From Achatina immaculata (Eukaryota; Mollusca; Gastropoda; Stylommatophora; Achatinidae), in the NCBI GenBank assembly GCA_009760885.1, contig CM019692.1, positions 57,340,964-57,404,963 on the forward strand: a DNA stretch of 64,000 nucleotides. The letters run 5' to 3'. A program made the translations under genes and the position numbers. Shown piece by piece: positions 58,540-64,000 of the stretch; positions within the stretch are counted from its first letter, which is position 1; every line of letters begins with the position of its first letter. The notes below the pieces were generated by a model. That model was not told where the DNA came from. It did no database searches and saw only the letters and a list, made by a program, of their open reading frames with translations.

Positions 58540-58804
58540 CAGCAACAGGCCTAGCCTGGCTGATGGGGTAGGGGTAACCGTAGTCTTCATGGTAGCAGAG
58601 TCTGTTGAGGAAACATTGCACAGCCCCTGCTTTGTAGCTCCATTCAGGTACAGAAAAAATACCTACCGTAATTCACTTTCAGTCCAGCGCATTACTATGC
58701 CATAACATCTTCACCGCATCGACTGCAAAGAACACTAGCATGCAGTTTCAGCGAGATATAAGAATGAATGAATAAATGAATGAATGAATGAATGAATGAA
58801 TGGT
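58540..58804 (+). mobile_element. R1 dispersed repeat, copy 6, with (GAAT)n tail
   Basis: AGCAACAGGCCTAGCCTGGC, then GTAGCAGAGTCTGTTGAGGA and CACCGCATCGACTGCAAAG match R1. It ends in a (GAAT)n run (58763-58803), resembling the tail of LINE-A. Confidence 0.75.
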
Positions 58805-59034
58805 CCGGTTTTCATCAATATCCAGCACTAAAGACCAGTTGACCTGCTTGTCTAATGAAACGGAAAACATTTTTTTCTATACATATTTTAGGGAAAGATG
58901 CAACGTTTTATTTGACTTATTTTTTATTGACCACATTGAGTGGCACCATTGCCAACCAGGAAAAAAAATATTTAGAAGCTCTAGAAGAAGATGCACAAGT
59001 TACAGAAGTAAGTAAAACTAAAAGGAAAAAAAAA

Positions 59035-60385
59035 CAACTTATTTTGACATGTCTTAGTGCCAAAAAAGGTAACCTGAAATTATGCACAAACTACAGAACT
59101 GTTGCCCTGATTAGCCATGCCAGTAAAATTCTGTTAAAAATCATAATGGGTAGATTTCGTAAGAAAATAGAAGAAAAAGTCAATATGGTCGAAGCTGGTT
59201 TCAGGCAAGGAAGAGGATCAAGAGATCATATATTCAATATAAAATTAATAATAGAGAAATGCAGAGAATTTTATGAGAATCTATATTTATCTTTTATAGA
59301 CTACTCAAAGGCATTTGATTGTGTACAACACCAGAAAATTTGGGAAATAATGGAAAAAATGGGATTTCCAACACATTTGATACAGTTAACATCACTGCTG
59401 TATCTAGACCAACAAGCAGCAGTAAAAATAAATGGTGAAACAACTTGGTTTGACATAAAACAAGGGGTCCGTCAGGGGTGTATATTGTTGCCGTACTTAT
59501 TATACCTGTATATTGAAAATAAAACGAGGAATGTTAGAGAAGATATAGACAAAGAATATTACGATGCCATAACAATTGGAGGTTATGAAATACCAGAGAT
59601 TAGATATGCTGATGACACAGTATTACTGTCCACAACACAAAACGGAATTGCAAAACTAATTATGTCAGTCTGTAAGAATAGCGAAGAGCAAAATATCTAT
59701 CTTACTGCAAATAAAACTAAATTGATGACAACTGACAAAACAAACTTGGCAGCTGATATATATATATCAATGATGAAAAACTGGAAGATGTGGAGAGTTT
59801 TGAATATCTTGGATCACTGCTAACTAATAATGGAGATACAATGAGGGATATTAAAAGGACGACATCTATCGCTCTTTAGAAAGTAAAACAACTAAAGAAC
59901 CTGTGGAGAGGAACAGACAAAATTACAAAAATAAGATTTTTAAGGGCATGCATCTTTTCCATCGCAACATATGGCTGTGAGACCTGGACACTTAACAAAA
60001 CAATTGAGAAACACATAAATGCCTTTGAATGTAAATTCTACAGAAGAGTCCTTCAAATATCATGGACATAAAAAAGAACATATATATCCATACTACAAGA
60101 ACTTAATGTTGAAGAAGGCTGGCTAGTAAAGAGAATTAAAGAGAGAAAACTTAAATATTTTGGACACATTAAACATCATGATAATCTAGAGAGAACTGTC
60201 TTGGAAGGGTACATAATGGGAAAAAGAAAGAGAGGAAGACCAAGGCAAAGATGGCTGCAAGACGTCGTTGATGATCTGCAAATGGATGCATCAGCAGCAG
60301 GCCATCTTGCTCACAACCGAGAGGCCTACATGAGTGCTGTTAGGGAGGCAAAGTTCCGCAAGGGACATGCAAATGAGTGAATGGC
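59035..60385 (+). pseudogene. LINE-A: longest copy, with reverse transcriptase
   Basis: The plus strand keeps an open frame to 59823 with RT motifs in order: KKGNLKLCTNYRTVALISHA, VEAGFRQGRGSRDHIFNIKL, LSFIDYSKAFDCVQHQKIWE, GVRQGCILLPYLLYLYIEN and the catalytic IRYADDTVLLSTT, then NKTKLMTTDKTN. After a frameshift near 59765 it continues FEYLGSLLTNNGDTMRDIKR, a stop (59877 area), FLRACIFSIATYGCETWTLN, another stop (in SWT-stop-KRT, about 60070), RIKERKLKYFGHIKHHDNLE and EAKFRKGHANE. The N-terminal endonuclease is absent and the left border is approximate. The open frame starts at 58855, but the first 60 codons show no LINE match. Clade uncertain. Confidence 0.9.
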
Positions 60386-62326
60386 ATAGGGAAAAGGTAC
60401 ATAACCTGACAATCACTGGAAAACTCGTTGGAAAAAGAAAAAAAAGTCTCACAGGAAAACACGGTAACAGGTGATCAATTGGCACGGGGAAAATAAAAAT
60501 AAAACACAGGCGTATTTTCAGATAGGAAAACAGCTCAATATAAAGAATCATAATAACCGAGGCTTCTTGGCACGGCACAAAAGAAATGCATGAATTTTCA
60601 GAAAAGAGTAGATCTGTTGATCTTATCAATGTTTCTGACAAAGTCACTGGTGAAAACAGGGTTAAACTTGGCAAATATTTTGCTGATGTCTTCAGTATCA
60701 AATCCCCTGTGTCTCTTTGTTTGCGTTTAAAAAAATAGCATTCATAAAATGGCAGAGAGTGCATATAACTTCAGTGAATTATAAAAACTGCATTATGATG
60801 AAAACATTCGAAAATTAACAACAAAATATAAATAAAATGTTTATTTCAAAGTCTTACATTACAGTCCTCCGTCAGATTGCTTAAAAAAAAGGGTGGCCTA
60901 TAACCTTTTCAGAATTCTCTGTCCCAGTGAATGAATCCTGGCAGAAATTTACGATCCCTATTTATTTAGAGTCCGTGACCTAATCTGGTTGTACAAAAAT
61001 ATTTATGTGGAAATTCGGTCAGTTGGTGTAACAAGCATATCACTTATGTGTTCAAGCATAAACAAAACCACCTCTTTGGGAAAAAGGCAGGGATACGGTC
61101 TAGTAAACTAGCGGAACTCAAGCTTGCGTACCCACAACTCCCAGCATAGATAATACAGGAATACTGTCAGCAGGCAGAAAAAGACTTTTGCTTGCTGGGA
61201 GCATAATGCTGAAACGGCCACAGTTCACACCGCTCCATTGAAATATGTTTTTCATGCGTGAAAATGAAAACGGTCAGCTGAAAAGCTGAGCGATTCAATG
61301 AAAATTTAATGAGGCGTGCAGGGTAGGATGAAATATTTACTCTTGTTGCTGGATCGAGTGTACATATTTAGCTTTGTTTCCTCGAATCTGAGACCACTGC
61401 AAGTAAAGCCAGGGGGGAAAATGACACAAAATACGCTGTTTGTTGTTAAAATTATTGCATAAAATTGCGCCCCCCCCCCCCAATCAATCGCATGAAAAAA
61501 TACAAACATAATTACAAGCTTGGATAAATACGTGCGCACACACACATACACACACACACACCACACCAGACTCTCAGTTACAAATAGTTCACACAAAACC
61601 ACACACAACAATTTGTTTTCCCACTCATCACACACCCAAACTAAACAAAGAAAAGTGCACGCACATTTCAGCTTTGTGCAGAATTCACATTGCAGCACTC
61701 GCCACTATTACTCAACCAAGCCCCCCCCCCCCCCCGCCGCTGAAACTTGCACTTTTGTGGTATAAAGTTTTTTTTTTTTTTAGTCAAAATATAACCGAAG
61801 TCAAAAAGAATATACCATACGCAAACACAGTGAAGCCAAACAATAACGAGCCTTTGAAAGTGTAAGTGACTCTAGTACCCTCGTCGGTTTAACTCTCCCT
61901 CAACATGCGCTAGAACGAATTCTTCAAGGGCCAATTAGAAGAGCTCGCTACTCATGAACAACTGCATTCAAATCCACTTTCAACACTTTCAAGTAAAAAC
62001 AAAACAAAACAGATGAAAACAAAAACTTTATCTGGCCTTAATCCAGTTCAAAAATGAGTCACAGAGACGAGGATTATATTCATTTTGGTGAAGTTTTACG
62101 TTTACAAACAAACAAACAAACAAACAAAGACAGACAGACAGACAAAAATAAGAGCAAAGAACAGATAGTAAAGATAAAATAATTGCAAGAAACAGAAGAC
62201 AGTCATAGGCGAGAAAAACCAAGCTCCGATTGGTACAGATTAAAACATTCGTAAATGGAAAAGATCAAAGATTAAACAGAGGGAAGGAAGCGGAGTTTGT
62301 GCAGTATGATGACATGCAGGACTAAC
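60386..62326. other. Intergenic, no gene supported
   Basis: Contains C runs (61470-61480, 61721-61735), a (CA)n region at about 61537-61562, and an AAAC/AGAC tetranucleotide run at 62104-62146. No coding motif. Confidence 0.4.
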
Positions 62327-63190
62327 CAAACCAGTTAACATCAGTGGTGACATTAGCAGTACTAGCAGGCAGTTAACATCAGTGGTGACAGTAGCAGTAC
62401 TATTAGGCAGTTAACATCAGTGGTGACATTAGCTGTACTAGCAGGCAGTTAACATCAGTGGTGACATTAGCTGTACTAGCAGGCAGTTAACATCAGTGGT
62501 GACATTAGCAGTACTAACAGGCAGTTAACATCAGTGGTGACATTAGCAGTACTAGCAGGCAGTTAACATCAGTGGTGACAGTAGCAGTACTATTAGGCAG
62601 TTAACATCAGTGGTGACATTAGCAGTACTAACAGGCAGTTAACATCAGTGGTGACATTAGCTGTACTAGCAGGCAGTTAACATCAGTGGTGACATTAGCA
62701 GTACTAGCAGGCAGTTAACATCAGTGCTGACATTAGCAATACTAGCAGGCAGTTAACATCAGTGATGACATTAGTAGTACTAGCAGGCAGTTAAAATCAA
62801 TGATGACATATGCAGGAATAACAAAGCAGTTAACATCAATGATGACATATGCAGGAATAACAAAGCAGTTAACATCAATGATGACATATGCAGGGATAAC
62901 AAAGCAGTCAGCATGAATGATGACACACGTAGAGCAAAGAAAGCAATCAACATCAATGATGACATATACAGGACAAACAAGCAGTCTGCATTAGTGATGG
63001 CTTGTACAGGACTAACACTGCAGACAACATCACTGATGACACATGTAATTCAAGCAGAGCAATCAACATCAGTGATTAACTTATAGGGGACTAAACAAAA
63101 CAAAGCACATCAGCGATGACGTACAACGGAGTAACAAAGCAGTCAGAATCTGTAATGACAAATGCAGGACTAACAAAGCAATCAAAGTCA
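62327..63190. repeat. 38-bp minisatellite array, about 12 clear copies plus decayed units
   Basis: Units GGCAGTTAACATCAGTGGTG followed by ACATTAGCAGTACTAGCA are very similar to about 62800, then decay progressively (AAGCAGTCAGCATGAATGAT and similar) until about 63190. The graded decay suggests amplification from the left part. Confidence 0.93.
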
Positions 63191-64000
63191 GAAATTACGA
63201 GTACAGCACCAACAAGAGTCTGAGTTGCAAAAGCAAAGGAAAATAAAAACAACGGAAGTCCCTCAAGGGCTCATTTCAGTAACACTTCAGTGTAAGCTTT
63301 TACATTACACAACGAAGCTTCTGTGACACATCTCTTTGTCCTTGTCTCATTATACTTTGTAATTTCTTTACTTTTATATACATCGGACTTAAGGTGACCA
63401 CCAGTCCATATCTGAAATTTATGTAGGTCACTATCCGCGTATACACTGTTATCTTTTATATTTTCCTGTTTAGTTTTCAGTTTCTGTACCCTAAGAGGAA
63501 TGTGGCGTTTACACCGATTTGTCATTTGACATTTGTGTCTTTAACTGCAGAAGCAATAGATCTTCCTTTCTGTTGAAACTGTATTAGCTACTTAATTCTT
63601 CTGTTATTTCTATTTCATATTTTCCGTTGCTTTATTCATCTCGCGGATAGGTCACGCGAAACTCTTTCTCTTGTTGTGGTGTTTCTTCTTCATTTGTTGT
63701 TATATTTACACTTTGTCTTGTCATTTTACATTTTATTACAATGACAAGTGTCTTTTAAATATTTATTTCCAGTCCATGATTTTGGCTGTTGTTGTTTTAT
63801 TTGTGTCAAATAATTTTACAAATTTTATGAATGTAAAATAGAGCCACTGAACCACACGCGTGCAATATTAAAAGTTAGTGATTAATTCAGACATTTCAAC
63901 TTGTCTTCAGAAATCTTAAAATGCAATTAATAACGTTCAAACAGTAAAAAGGTGCCTGCAGGTGGAAGAGATTTAAAAAAAAAAAAGAAAGAAAACTTCT
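63191..64000. other. Intergenic, no gene seen
   Basis: AT-rich, with short open frames only. Confidence 0.4.

Noticed and set aside
63271..63525. 84-codon minus-strand open frame
   Set aside because: No recognisable motif, and the surrounding DNA is plain AT-rich intergenic sequence.
1..64000. Hammerhead ribozyme or telomeric repeats
   Set aside because: I looked for CTGATGAG cores paired with GAAA, and for TTAGGG runs, on both strands and found none by eye.

Overview
The window looks like intergenic DNA from an animal genome, most likely a mollusc (inference). The evidence is one metazoan gene (headcase/HECA), non-LTR retrotransposons, Tc1/mariner and hAT transposons, a tRNA-derived SINE, and a very high load of mini- and microsatellites. 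Nothing looks bacterial or viral. The sequence alone does not fix the species; a gastropod is a guess from overall style.

Only one ordinary host gene is supported: a complete, uninterrupted 557-residue headcase homologue on the minus strand (12895-14568). It has a conserved Cys-rich N-terminal domain, a low-complexity middle and a conserved Cys-rich C-terminal domain. An in-frame stop lies just before its ATG, and two CCAAT boxes lie about 200-245 bp upstream. The AT-rich stretch below it (about 6.8-12.9 kb) has no other gene and may hold its 3' UTR.

Most of the rest is mobile-element debris and tandem arrays. I separate seven non-LTR (LINE) groups by their 3' ends and protein remnants, with labels used only here. 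LINE-A: (AATG)n tail, copies at 27.5, 27.7, 35.4, 46.0 and 59.0-60.4 kb. LINE-B: (ATATAAG)n tail, at 19.1, 30.9-32.3 and 52.5 kb. LINE-C: mostly (ATG)n tail, at 28.2-29.1, 49.7-50.1 and 54.1 kb. LINE-D is at 36.9-37.5 kb, LINE-E at 2.5-2.9 kb and LINE-F at 1.3-1.8 kb. LINE-G encodes RNase H, at 18.2, 33.3-34.2 and 38.4-39.0 kb. Seven insertions have target-site duplications that can be read by eye. DNA transposons are a 1,500-bp Tc1-like element with exact TA-flanked ends (43897-45396), a decayed mariner transposase fused to a piece of 18S rRNA (19431-20664), and a decayed hAT element (48143-50669) that carries a LINE-C insertion and a minisatellite. Two short dispersed families are present: SINE-T (tRNA-derived) and R1 (six copies, origin unknown).

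About 20 minisatellite arrays (periods 16-59 bp) cover roughly 8-9 kb of the 64 kb. Many of the longest open reading frames are by-products of these arrays and are not annotated as genes. I found no convincing new multi-gene system. The most interesting points are the 18S-mariner junction, LINE insertions nested in satellites and in the hAT element, LINE ORFs whose stop codon lies in the tail repeat, the undescribed R1 family, and the minisatellite density with frequent LINE neighbours.
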